From NCBI GenBank assembly GCA_017408405.1, contig JAFQUP010000151.1, forward strand, positions 50,224-114,223: a DNA stretch of 64,000 bases. Reading direction: 5' to 3'. A program made the position numbers and the translations under genes. Shown piece after piece: positions 51,834 to 59,868 of this stretch (positions are counted from its first letter, which is position 1; the number at the start of each line of letters is the position of its first letter). Source of the DNA: Thermoguttaceae bacterium (GTDB lineage Bacteria; Planctomycetota; Planctomycetia; Pirellulales; Thermoguttaceae). The notes beneath the pieces are model-generated. The model saw nothing but the letters and a program-made list of their open reading frames with translations. It was not told the DNA's origin and made no database searches.

Positions 51834-52979
51834 TTACTTTTTTTCCATCTCACGATATTTCCAGGCCAGAGGGCCGCGTTTCGATTCTGGAAAAGCAAGT
51901 CCAATGACAGCCGCCATATCGACCTGCCCCTGCTCACTCACGACATCATCGTTAAGAATCCGTTCTGCCTCATCCGCCATCGCCATCGCCAATTGATGAC
52001 CGATTTCATTCAGTGAATATTTCGTTTCATCCGTTTTTTTCCAATAGTCAATGACTTCCTGAGCTGCCGGATTAAATCCTTCCGGCTGAAAATCATGAGA
52101 ATGAACGTTCTCCCGCCAATCCTTTCCCCAAAGATAAAATCCGCCGCCGGCTTTTCGGCCAAGCATTTTTTTCTTAACCATCGTCAGCAAAATCGGAGAA
52201 ACTTTCACCCGGTCCGCGTAGGCATTAAGCATCGTCTTTCCCGCGTTCATTACGGTATCAAAACCGATTTCGTCCATGATCCGCAATGGTCCCCACGTCA
52301 TACCAAAATTTACCGCTGCTTTCTCGATTGACTCCATCGATACGCCTTTCAGAAGAAAATCAAGTGCCTCATTCAGATACGGCTGAAGAAGACGATTCAC
52401 GACAAATCCAGGACAATCACAAACGCAAAGCGGCGTCTTCTCCAATGAAAGCGAATAATCACTCAAACGCTGAAGAACCGCTTCCGAAGTCCGGGTCGAC
52501 GGAATGACTTCCACCAATTCGCGATTCCATACTGGATGAAGAAAATGAAAACCCGCAAAATTTCTGGGAAGCGGAAAAACTTCCGACAATTTTTCAATCG
52601 GAATCGTGGAGGTATTTGTCGTGAAGATCATATTGGGCCTAAGAAACGGTTTAAATGTTTCGTAAAGCGCGGCTTTTACCTCAAATTTCTCAACGACCGC
52701 CTCAATGATCAGGTCGCAATCCGCAAGTTCCTCCAATGTCCCCGTCTCTACCAAATCCAGCATTTCCTGCAGTTGATTCTCATCCTCAATATCCGCCAAT
52801 TCTTCTTTCAGGCGTTTGTGGACCGTCCTGAGCATTGCCGAATTGGAATCAAATATTTGGACAGAGAAGTGATTTCGCGCATTCAATGCGGCAATCTCCA
52901 ACCCCATCAAACCCGCTCCAATGATACCTACTTTTTGGACATAAGAAAACGAAGGAGTCAAATTACTTTTTTTAGCCAT
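51834..52979 (-). CDS. 3-hydroxyacyl-CoA dehydrogenase (NAD-binding, stand-alone)
   Basis: 381 residues from the ATG at 52979 (an ATG at 52997 adds six residues). The Rossmann motif is 'VGIIGAGLMGLEIA'; 'NTSTIPIEKLSEVFPLP' and 'FHFLHPVWNRELVEVIP' hold the catalytic Ser/His region. The C-terminal 3HCDH domain includes 'PGFVVNRLLQPYLNEALDFL' and 'GWGPLRIMDEIGFD'-like sequence ('TWGPLRIMDEIGFDTV'). It oxidises L-3-hydroxyacyl-CoA with NAD+ in beta-oxidation or related pathways. The hydratase domain of FadB is absent. It begins 207 bp after the ROK kinase gene, too far for a tight operon. Confidence 0.93.
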   Translation of the reverse strand: MAKKSNLTPSFSYVQKVGIIGAGLMGLEIAALNARNHFSVQIFDSNSAMLRTVHKRLKEELADIEDENQLQEMLDLVETGTLEELADCDLIIEAVVEKFEVKAALYETFKPFLRPNMIFTTNTSTIPIEKLSEVFPLPRNFAGFHFLHPVWNRELVEVIPSTRTSEAVLQRLSDYSLSLEKTPLCVCDCPGFVVNRLLQPYLNEALDFLLKGVSMESIEKAAVNFGMTWGPLRIMDEIGFDTVMNAGKTMLNAYADRVKVSPILLTMVKKKMLGRKAGGGFYLWGKDWRENVHSHDFQPEGFNPAAQEVIDYWKKTDETKYSLNEIGHQLAMAMADEAERILNDDVVSEQGQVDMAAVIGLAFPESKRGPLAWKYREMEKK

Positions 52980-53186
52980 AAAATTCTGTGAAACCATTCA
53001 GGAATTGAAATTTTAAGAAAACACTCCAATAAAAATCAATTCCGTATCCTAAATAAAAAATTGTCCCAAAATTGTCAAAAAACAAAAATTCAAAGCCGGC
53101 TGACAAACATCTCGCAGCTTTTCACACTGCCTCAGACTCCATGTCTGGAATCGCGAACCCAGAATTCGTCCATTCGGCATAACTAT

Positions 53187-54728
53187 TCAATCATCCAGCA
53201 GGAAAATGGCAGCGGTTGGCTGATTGGCATGATTCAGGACCTCAACACCCTCCGCCAAAGTGCAAATACGCGCGTAAATACCATGAACAGTCAAAAAATC
53301 AAGAGCTTTTTGAGTAATTCTGACATTTCTTACGTCACGCGTACCAATGACCAAAAGCGTCCCTTCCCTTGCCAGCTGCTCCAGAGCCGGATCTATCGGT
53401 GGAATTTCTGAACTTTCTTCCCGCTCGATCTCATTGATCGACATTCCTGAAAAAATCGCTTTGAGTTCCGAACGGCGGATTTTCGAACCGGATTCTCTGC
53501 GATCAACGGCAACTCCCTGAAGTGTCACATAAAAATCAGAAACAAAAGAACGAGCACCTGCCTTCATTGAACCATTAGCCTCATCCCATTTCAGCCGGAT
53601 AGATTCTCCTTCCTCCTGAACCGCTTCTATCGGATTTTCAATATGATCCGTTCGCGCGCGAGCAAGTGCCACCGCCCCTAAAACTACCGCGTCATCACCA
53701 AGCTGCGAAAGCACGATCCTTCTCTTGGATGGAGCTGCCGGAAGTTTATCTGTCGCGACAATCTGTTCAATAACAGGAAGAATGAAACGATGACACGCCT
53801 CCATGACGCCTCCGCCGAAAATAATCACTTCCGGGTCAATTAAATGTCGAACCGTCAGGCAGGCATAAGCCAAAACTTCCGCGGTATACTGAACGACTGC
53901 TGTCACGAGAGGATCCTGCGCCTTGAGCGCTTTGGAGAGCATTCCTGCCTTAATGATCGAAACGTTACCGCCTGCCAATTCCGTTATTTTACTGGAAATC
54001 CCAAGAGAAAGCGCTTCCTGAATCGCGTGTTCGATCGCGGTTCGGCTGGCAAAAGATTCCAGACACCCAATATTTCCGCACCCGCACACTGGAAGAGGTT
54101 TCATTCGTTCAGCCTCTACTCCCGGAGGAAGAATCGCTTCAAGACGTTCTTTCCAACCGCGCGCTGGAGTCGAAACAATCATATGGCCAATTTCACCAGC
54201 AGCATGCCCCGCTCCGGTCCAGAGACGTTCATTAATGACGATCCCGCTTCCAACCCCTGTTCCGACAAAAATTCCTACTGCGCTTCGGGCGTTTCGTGCC
54301 GCGCCAAGCCACGTTTCTCCCAACGTTCCAAGATTTCCGTCGTTACTAAGAAAAACCGGAATACCGAACGCCTCCGTCAAGATGCTTCCAAGCGGAACTC
54401 CGGTTAAATTCATATTTGGAGTAACGACAATATTTCCCGTCTCAGGCTCCACGACACCAGGAATGGCTATTCCGATCGCTGTTATGCGGGAAGGCGAAAG
54501 ATTTTGAGACTCTAAAAGCTCGTGAATCGATGATTTGATGGCTTCAATCGTCACTTCCGACGCGCAGTCACGGGGGGTCTGCGCTTTTAAATGCGCGAAT
54601 ATCGTTCCTGCCTCACTCACTAAAGAAGTGCGAATCTTCGTCCCGCCAACGTCCATTCCGACATAAAGGCGTTCAGCAATCTTCTTAAAATCTGGTTTGG
54701 GGTTCAACGTCTTAACTTCACCAGGCAT
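53187..54728 (-). CDS. ROK-family sugar kinase with a long C-terminal extension
   Basis: 513 residues from the ATG at 54728, which has GGGAG five bases upstream; an ATG at 54740 is possible. The ROK domain covers about 25-345: ATP loop 'VGMDVGGTKIRTSLV', 'IAIPGVVEPETG', 'GIFVGTGVGSGIVI', zinc-binding 'CGCGNIGCLESFAS', and 'VIIFGGGVMEA'. Typical ROK kinases end near 300-320 residues. Here ~170 more follow, with a second alpha/beta unit at the end ('GTLLVIGTRDVRNVRITQK', 'FLTVHGIYARICTLAEG'). The most likely activity is glucokinase or a related hexose kinase. The extension may be regulatory; I do not recognise it. Confidence 0.9.
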   Translation of the reverse strand: MPGEVKTLNPKPDFKKIAERLYVGMDVGGTKIRTSLVSEAGTIFAHLKAQTPRDCASEVTIEAIKSSIHELLESQNLSPSRITAIGIAIPGVVEPETGNIVVTPNMNLTGVPLGSILTEAFGIPVFLSNDGNLGTLGETWLGAARNARSAVGIFVGTGVGSGIVINERLWTGAGHAAGEIGHMIVSTPARGWKERLEAILPPGVEAERMKPLPVCGCGNIGCLESFASRTAIEHAIQEALSLGISSKITELAGGNVSIIKAGMLSKALKAQDPLVTAVVQYTAEVLAYACLTVRHLIDPEVIIFGGGVMEACHRFILPVIEQIVATDKLPAAPSKRRIVLSQLGDDAVVLGAVALARARTDHIENPIEAVQEEGESIRLKWDEANGSMKAGARSFVSDFYVTLQGVAVDRRESGSKIRRSELKAIFSGMSINEIEREESSEIPPIDPALEQLAREGTLLVIGTRDVRNVRITQKALDFLTVHGIYARICTLAEGVEVLNHANQPTAAIFLLDD

Positions 54729-54857
54729 AAAAACTCCCATAGGAAATCAGTAAAATTGCCAGAATCAAAAATCCGGCTCTTCAAACTTTTGGAAATATCG
54801 GGAAATTCCGCTATTAGCGTTTACTTTCAGAAATAAAATTCCGAAAGAAATCTCAAT

Positions 54858-55969
54858 CTATTTCTTTTGTCCCTTCTTTTGGTCATTCTTCATCCATTCA
54901 ACCGTACTTTCGCACTGTTCTTCCAAAGAATGAAGATTCTCAAATCCCAACTGTTTTCTCGCTTTGTCCGCGGTGCAGCTCCAGGATCCCGCATTAATCT
55001 CACGAAGCTTATCTTTCGACAAAGTGCAGGGAGTTCCTGTCAATTTCGACACACATTCCATTAAGAAACAGGCAGGATGCATCAGTAACGGAGAAAGAGG
55101 AAGAATCAACGTGAATTTTCTCCCTAACGCTTTTCCAAAAAGTTTTCCCAGTCCAACATAAGTAAATGTTTCCGGCTGGGACACAAAATAAATTCCTTTT
55201 CCTGCTTCCGCTGCCAAAATCCCAGTTTGAAGTTTGCGATCAGGATTCGTTTTCAGAATCTGGAAAATTTCCGCGGCTTCATCCGATTCCATCAAAGGAA
55301 GACGCTCTCCCTTTTCCGCCGCCAAAAGCAAAAGGGATGAAACATCTTCCGCGTGTGCCAATGAAAAACGAAAGTTGCGCAAAAAAGGAATGAAAAAAAT
55401 CCCAGACTTCTGAATGGCTGTCAGCCAGCGTCTCACTTCATGGTCAAATGGCCCAAAAAGCATTGGAGGCCGAATGACCGTAATTGGCAAACGATCCGCG
55501 TATGTCCTCAAAATTGTCTCGGAAAACAGTTTGGATTTCCCGTACCATGAGACCGGAGCGCATTTGTCCAATTCTTCATGTGGTCGTTCAGGAGTTGAGG
55601 GGCCTGTCGCGGCAAGAGATGAAACATAAACAAAAACCGGTTTCTTTTCCTGCTCTACGCATACTTTCAAAAGATTTTCGGTCGCTTCGCAATTTATTTT
55701 CAACATTTTCTTAAACGAAGGCGCGGCAGTCGCGGCCGCGAGATGGAACACGAAATCCATCCCATTCACCGCCTCGCGCAATGCGTTTTTGGAAAAAAAT
55801 CGCCGAAGACGATTTTAACTCCCATGTCCGTCAAATGTCCATATCGAGACTTTTCCCGAACCAGGCAAGTGACTTCCCACCCTTTATCCAAAAGAAACCG
55901 CACAAAATTTCGGCCCAGAAATCCGGTACCGCCTGTCACTAATGCCTTTTTAATTTGAATCGTATTCAT
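54858..55969 (-). pseudogene. NAD-dependent epimerase/dehydratase with a frameshift
   Basis: The N-terminal Rossmann part is in one frame (ATG 55969: 'KKALVTGGTGFLGRNFVRFL') and the remaining 300 residues are in another (from about 55781 downward: 'MDFVFHLAAATAAPSF', Ser-Tyr-Lys site 'SSLAATG' and 'WYGKSKLFSE', 'VIRPPMLFGPFDHEV'). The break falls at a run of seven T (55793-55799, minus strand). Adding one T restores a continuous 370-residue SDR-extended protein of nucleoside-sugar or sterol/dihydroflavonol type. The run is in phase T_TTT_TTT, so -1 slippage, an assembly error or a true frameshift mutation are all possible. Both halves otherwise look undecayed. Confidence 0.75.
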
Positions 55970-56022
55970 CTCTTCCAGCTTTTCTTAACCAAACCGTTCT
56001 TGCCCTAAAAATCATCAAAATT

Positions 56023-56826
56023 TTATTTTTGATGGATCAGTTTCTGAAACTTACTTTGAAGTGTTTCGTTTCCAGACGCTAAAAAATGCCCATTGTCCAC
56101 ATTAAATGGTTTCCCATCTATCCCGCGTACTGAACCGCCGGCTTCCTGAACCAAAAGCACGCCAGCCGCGGCATCCCACGGTTTCGTGCCAAAATTCCAA
56201 CAGGCCTCAAGCCTTCCGCAGGCAGTAAACGCCAGATTCATCGCCGTAGATCCAGTTCGGCGTACCGCGTGCGTGAAGGGAAGAACATTCCCAAAGGCGC
56301 GAACGTCAGGACTTTCATGATTCGCTCCTGGCGGAAAGCCAACCGCGACCAAACTTTTTTCGACATCTGTTACCGAACTGGTCCGAATTGGTTTACCGTT
56401 CAAAAACGCTCCGCGCCCTCGAACAGCAGTAAAACATTCTCCTGTCACTGGTTGAAAAATAATCCCAACGCAAATCTTCAGATCAATTTCCAGCGCCAAC
56501 GAAACCGCGAAATTCGGAAACGAGTGAACGTAATTGGTCGTTCCGTCGAGCGGGTCCACAATCCATCGATAAATTCCCTCACCACCAGCCGCATCTGTTC
56601 CGGGAATATTTTCTTCGCCGAGTATTCTGTGATTTGGAAAAGCATGAAGAAGCATTGATTTAACTTTTTCCTGGGACGCGAAATCCGCTTCCGTCACCAA
56701 ATCCGCCCGGCCTTTTTCATGAACATGAAAATTTCCAGCATAATCCAACAGGATCTGCCCGGCAGCTCGAGCGGTTTCCTCACCTACGCCAAGATACTCA
56801 CTAAAATCCAATTTCTCCATCTTCAA
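56023..56826 (-). CDS. suhB: Inositol-1-monophosphatase family protein (SuhB-like)
   Basis: 267 residues from a TTG at 56826 (or 265 from the ATG at 56820). The TTG lies nine bases after AAGGAGG and the ATG 15, so both starts are possible. Metal sites are 'GEENIPG', 'WIVDPLDGTTNYVHSFP' and 'WDAAAGVLLVQEAGG', all intact. Length and motifs match Li-sensitive inositol monophosphatases, which also act on related sugar phosphates, and SuhB may serve as an RNA regulator. The VanZ-like gene ends 62 bp upstream. Confidence 0.92.
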   Translation of the reverse strand: MKMEKLDFSEYLGVGEETARAAGQILLDYAGNFHVHEKGRADLVTEADFASQEKVKSMLLHAFPNHRILGEENIPGTDAAGGEGIYRWIVDPLDGTTNYVHSFPNFAVSLALEIDLKICVGIIFQPVTGECFTAVRGRGAFLNGKPIRTSSVTDVEKSLVAVGFPPGANHESPDVRAFGNVLPFTHAVRRTGSTAMNLAFTACGRLEACWNFGTKPWDAAAGVLLVQEAGGSVRGIDGKPFNVDNGHFLASGNETLQSKFQKLIHQK

Positions 56827-56887
56827 AAAGCCACACCTCCTTGGAAGCCGCCTTTATCCACTTCAAACCCAATCCTGTCCGCATTTT

Positions 56888-57391
56888 TCAGGAATGTTCT
56901 TCGGGAGTTAGGTTTTCCTCTGAAAAACACTCCGCCTCGGAGACTGATTCCCCGGACATTTCAGGAGAACTTTTCCGAACTTTTCGAAAACAAACGGTCG
57001 GAAGCCACCATCCCAAACCACCGTAAATAAGCCCCTGAACATTATCCCAAAAATCAATCCAGTCGCAGTATCTTCCAAACCATGGATGAAGCCACCCCTG
57101 AAGCAGCTCCGTTCCACCGGCATACGCGAACATTCCGAGATAAAGCCATCCCGAATGGCGAAAACGCGCGGAAAAGCCCAGTATCGCCAGGAAGACAAAC
57201 GCAAGCACATGAGGACTGAGATTCAGACCAAATCCTTTCTCAACCATTTCTTCATCAACTGGAACATAGGCAAATGGATTATGGATGAGCAAAAGAAAAG
57301 AAAGAAAAAGAACGTAAAGGATGAAAATCACCTGAAACCATTCTCGCGGTGACCTTTTCAGCCATTTGTCCCAAACTGACTTTGATCCCAT
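56888..57391 (-). CDS. VanZ-like membrane protein
   Basis: 167 residues from the ATG at 57391 (GGGA upstream; a TTG at 57406 is also in frame). Four hydrophobic segments, with the VanZ-type core 'LNLSPHVLAFVFLAILGF' and 'YAGGTELLQGWLHPWFGR', then 'YCDWIDFWDNVQGLIYGGLG' with the conserved Asp/Asn pattern. VanZ family members are linked to envelope stress or glycopeptide tolerance, but many have no known role. The C-terminal 25 residues are acidic and hydrophilic. The homocysteine methyltransferase-MTHFR gene lies upstream beyond an inverted repeat. Confidence 0.85.
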   Translation of the reverse strand: MGSKSVWDKWLKRSPREWFQVIFILYVLFLSFLLLIHNPFAYVPVDEEMVEKGFGLNLSPHVLAFVFLAILGFSARFRHSGWLYLGMFAYAGGTELLQGWLHPWFGRYCDWIDFWDNVQGLIYGGLGWWLPTVCFRKVRKSSPEMSGESVSEAECFSEENLTPEEHS

Positions 57392-57424
57392 TAAAATCCC
57401 TTTCAATATTCAGGCTCTTCTGAC

Positions 57425-57467
57425 TTCAGGTTCAGTCAAGCGAATGACTGCTGCCGCTGAACCTGAA
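57425..57467. promoter_or_regulatory. Strong inverted repeat between the VanZ-like and metF-fusion genes
   Basis: TTCAGGTTCAG pairs with CTGAACCTGAA (11 bp, perfect) around a 21-base loop. The overlapping CAGTCA/TGACTG can form instead of the outer stem, so two alternative folds exist. No U-tract. It lies between the metF-fusion stop (57538) and the VanZ-like start (57391). Confidence 0.55.
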
Positions 57468-57537
57468 TCTACTGAAAACTCCCAAATATGCCGCATACTC
57501 TCGGCCGCCATGGCTTTTTCAAGGAGCCTTCCCTAAA

Positions 57538-59451
57538 TTAAATGAATCCGTCAAGGACACGAGAAACGATGTCGATATTCCCAAATGGAGCTGAAACCTG
57601 AATTCCGGCCATTCGGTGCCGAATTCTTTCAATACTTTCCCTGGCAATCGCAATCCCCTCTGCCTGCTGATCCTCTTTCTTTTCGTAACGCTCCATTCGT
57701 TCCATGATGGAATCAGGAACCGTGACTCCCGGTACTTCCGTCTTCATGAAATAGGCATTTCGGTAACTGGCTAACGGCCAAATTCCCGCGATAATCGGAA
57801 TTCCGGCTGACTCAATCCTATCCATTGTTCGCAGAAGAACCTCCGCGTCAAAAACAGGCTGCGTAATCGCGAATTCCGCCCCAGCCTCCACCTTACGGAA
57901 AAATCGCGCGATCTCCCGCTCCATATCAAGCGCGTTGGGATCAATTCCAACTCCCGTCACGGCGGACGTTGACTGCGGAAGCTGCTTTCCGGCAAGATCA
58001 ACACCGCGGTTCATGCGCTGCTGGATTCGCGTCACGCCGACTGAATCCGTATCAAAAACACCAGTTGCATCCGGATACTCACCAAGTTTTGGCGGATCAC
58101 CCGTAATAAAAAGAATATTGCGAATCCCGCAAGCCGCGACTCCCAAAAGGTCCGCCATCATTCCAATCAGGTTCTTGTCACGGCAGCAAAAATGAAGAAT
58201 CGTCTCAATATCCGCTTCACGCTGAATCCAATCAGCCGTCACGATTGACGATATTTTGCAGCTGGCCCGCGGACCATCCGGAATATTAATGCAGTCGACT
58301 CCCAATGCCTTCAAACGGCGACACTTGGCAATTGTCGGCTCAAGGTCAAATCCGCGCGGCGGAACCAGCTCAACACTCGTCACCCATTTCCCCTCAGACA
58401 GTTTCCTGCCCAAAGCGGAACGTTCCGCCAATGGTACGGGATCACGAAGCACCGTTTGCTCATCAAGCGAACCTTCCTTCACGTTGGAAAGCCGGGCATT
58501 CGCCAACGGTTTCACGGAACGCGCCATCTCAAGAATATGTTCCGGACCTATTCCGCAGCAGCCGCCAACGCCGCGAACTCCAAGATCAATGAAACGTTTC
58601 GCGTACTCAGTAAAAAACTCCGGCGATGTCATGGAAATGGAACGAACTTCCACTTTGCGCGGAGCGCCTGCTTCAGGCTGAACCACCAAAGGAAGATCTA
58701 TCAGCGGAAGAACATCCTGAACCGCGTCAAGCATATCTTCCGGTCCCAAACCGCAATTCATTCCATAAGCAAAAGGCCGGGGCAAATCATGAAGACGGCA
58801 AATTTCCTGAAAATTCTTCACCATTTCCGAAACCGAAAGTTCCGCCGCCGGAGAGTCCTTCACATACGGTCGGAAAGAAAGAATAAACGGTATTTCTTCG
58901 CCTGTCGTCTCGCGAATTCGCTGAATCGAATACTCCGCGGCCATAAGCGCCTCCGTATTCGTCTGTGTTTCAAACATAATAAAATCCGCCCCGGCATGAC
59001 TAAGAGCTTCAACCTGCTGAGTCACCACGGCAACCATCTGGTCAAATGTCAAAGAACGCTGTGGATCGATGATTGGACCAACACTGCCCGCAATGAAAAT
59101 CGGAATTTCCGCCTTTTGGGGGTATTTTACCCTGAACTCAGCGATCGCTTTTTGCGCGTTGCGTACTCCGGCCGCGTTGATCTCGTTCGTGCGATCTGAA
59201 AAACCGAATTTCTGAAGATAAAAAGAATTCGCGCTCACCGTATTGGTCGTGAGAACTTCCGCTCCGGCCTCAAGATAACTCGCGTGAATTTTCACTACCA
59301 GATCCGAACGGGAAACATTCAGTTCATCAAAGCAGGCATTCGTGAAAATATGGTTTCGGTAAAGTTCGGTTCCCATCGCTCCGTCAAAAATGACGATGGA
59401 TTTCTGAAATGCTTCCTGAAGAAGCTGAATTTGGCTGATTTTGGTGGACAT
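57538..59451 (-). CDS. Bifunctional homocysteine S-methyltransferase / 5,10-methylenetetrahydrofolate reductase
   Basis: 637 residues from the ATG at 59451 (a TTG at 59457 adds two residues). Residues 1-300 form the homocysteine methyltransferase barrel: 'DGAMGTELYRNHIFTNACFD', with zinc cysteines in 'GMNCGLGP' and 'GVGGCCGIGPEHI'. Residues 340-600 form the MTHFR barrel with 'SVELVPPRGFDLEPT', 'LFITGDPPKLGEYPDATGVF' and 'FAITQPVFDAEVLL'. The arrangement matches the Bacillus YitJ type. It should link methyl-THF formation to methionine synthesis in one polypeptide, without a cobalamin-binding domain. The downstream end of the gene abuts a repeat-like end sequence (57519-57536). Confidence 0.95.
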   Translation of the reverse strand: MSTKISQIQLLQEAFQKSIVIFDGAMGTELYRNHIFTNACFDELNVSRSDLVVKIHASYLEAGAEVLTTNTVSANSFYLQKFGFSDRTNEINAAGVRNAQKAIAEFRVKYPQKAEIPIFIAGSVGPIIDPQRSLTFDQMVAVVTQQVEALSHAGADFIMFETQTNTEALMAAEYSIQRIRETTGEEIPFILSFRPYVKDSPAAELSVSEMVKNFQEICRLHDLPRPFAYGMNCGLGPEDMLDAVQDVLPLIDLPLVVQPEAGAPRKVEVRSISMTSPEFFTEYAKRFIDLGVRGVGGCCGIGPEHILEMARSVKPLANARLSNVKEGSLDEQTVLRDPVPLAERSALGRKLSEGKWVTSVELVPPRGFDLEPTIAKCRRLKALGVDCINIPDGPRASCKISSIVTADWIQREADIETILHFCCRDKNLIGMMADLLGVAACGIRNILFITGDPPKLGEYPDATGVFDTDSVGVTRIQQRMNRGVDLAGKQLPQSTSAVTGVGIDPNALDMEREIARFFRKVEAGAEFAITQPVFDAEVLLRTMDRIESAGIPIIAGIWPLASYRNAYFMKTEVPGVTVPDSIMERMERYEKKEDQQAEGIAIARESIERIRHRMAGIQVSAPFGNIDIVSRVLDGFI

Positions 59452-59868
59452 TGGCAAATGAGTAAAATAAAATTTTCAATATTCTTCCATTTTCAGTTTA
59501 TTTTAACCGATTCGCCGTAAAAGTCAAGCATTTCCAAACGATTCTTTATCAAAAGAGAACAAATTCTTCCCTTTTTTAAATTCGCCAGGGATAGATAGGA
59601 AAAACAAATTAAATTTACCGACTATTCCCAAAAGAAAAAAAGGGAAACTTCTATCCGCGAAATATGCTCGCTAAAATCTGTTTCGTTCCGAGAATTTTTC
59701 CAAACCTCCCGCCAGGAAACATCTGCTTCCATTCTGTTTATTGGATAAATACTTTGGATAAAATGTGCGAATTACGCTGACAAAATTCTCAAATTTTTAC
59801 CAAAAATCCCCCCCCTCACCTTTTCCGAATAAGCAAAGTATGCTAAAATAGATTTGGGAGGATTACTG
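59452..59868. other. AT-rich intergenic region with a weak plus-strand promoter
   Basis: A 417-bp gap between diverging genes. TTTTCC (59821) and TAAAAT (59844) with a 17-bp spacer lie just before the surface protein gene, in a context similar to 30368-30395. No ORF, tRNA or strong hairpin was recognised elsewhere in the gap. Confidence 0.4.

Noticed and set aside
57425..57467. Terminator for the metF-fusion gene
   Set aside because: The inverted repeat is strong but lacks a U-tract on either strand, so it was listed only as a structure of unknown role.
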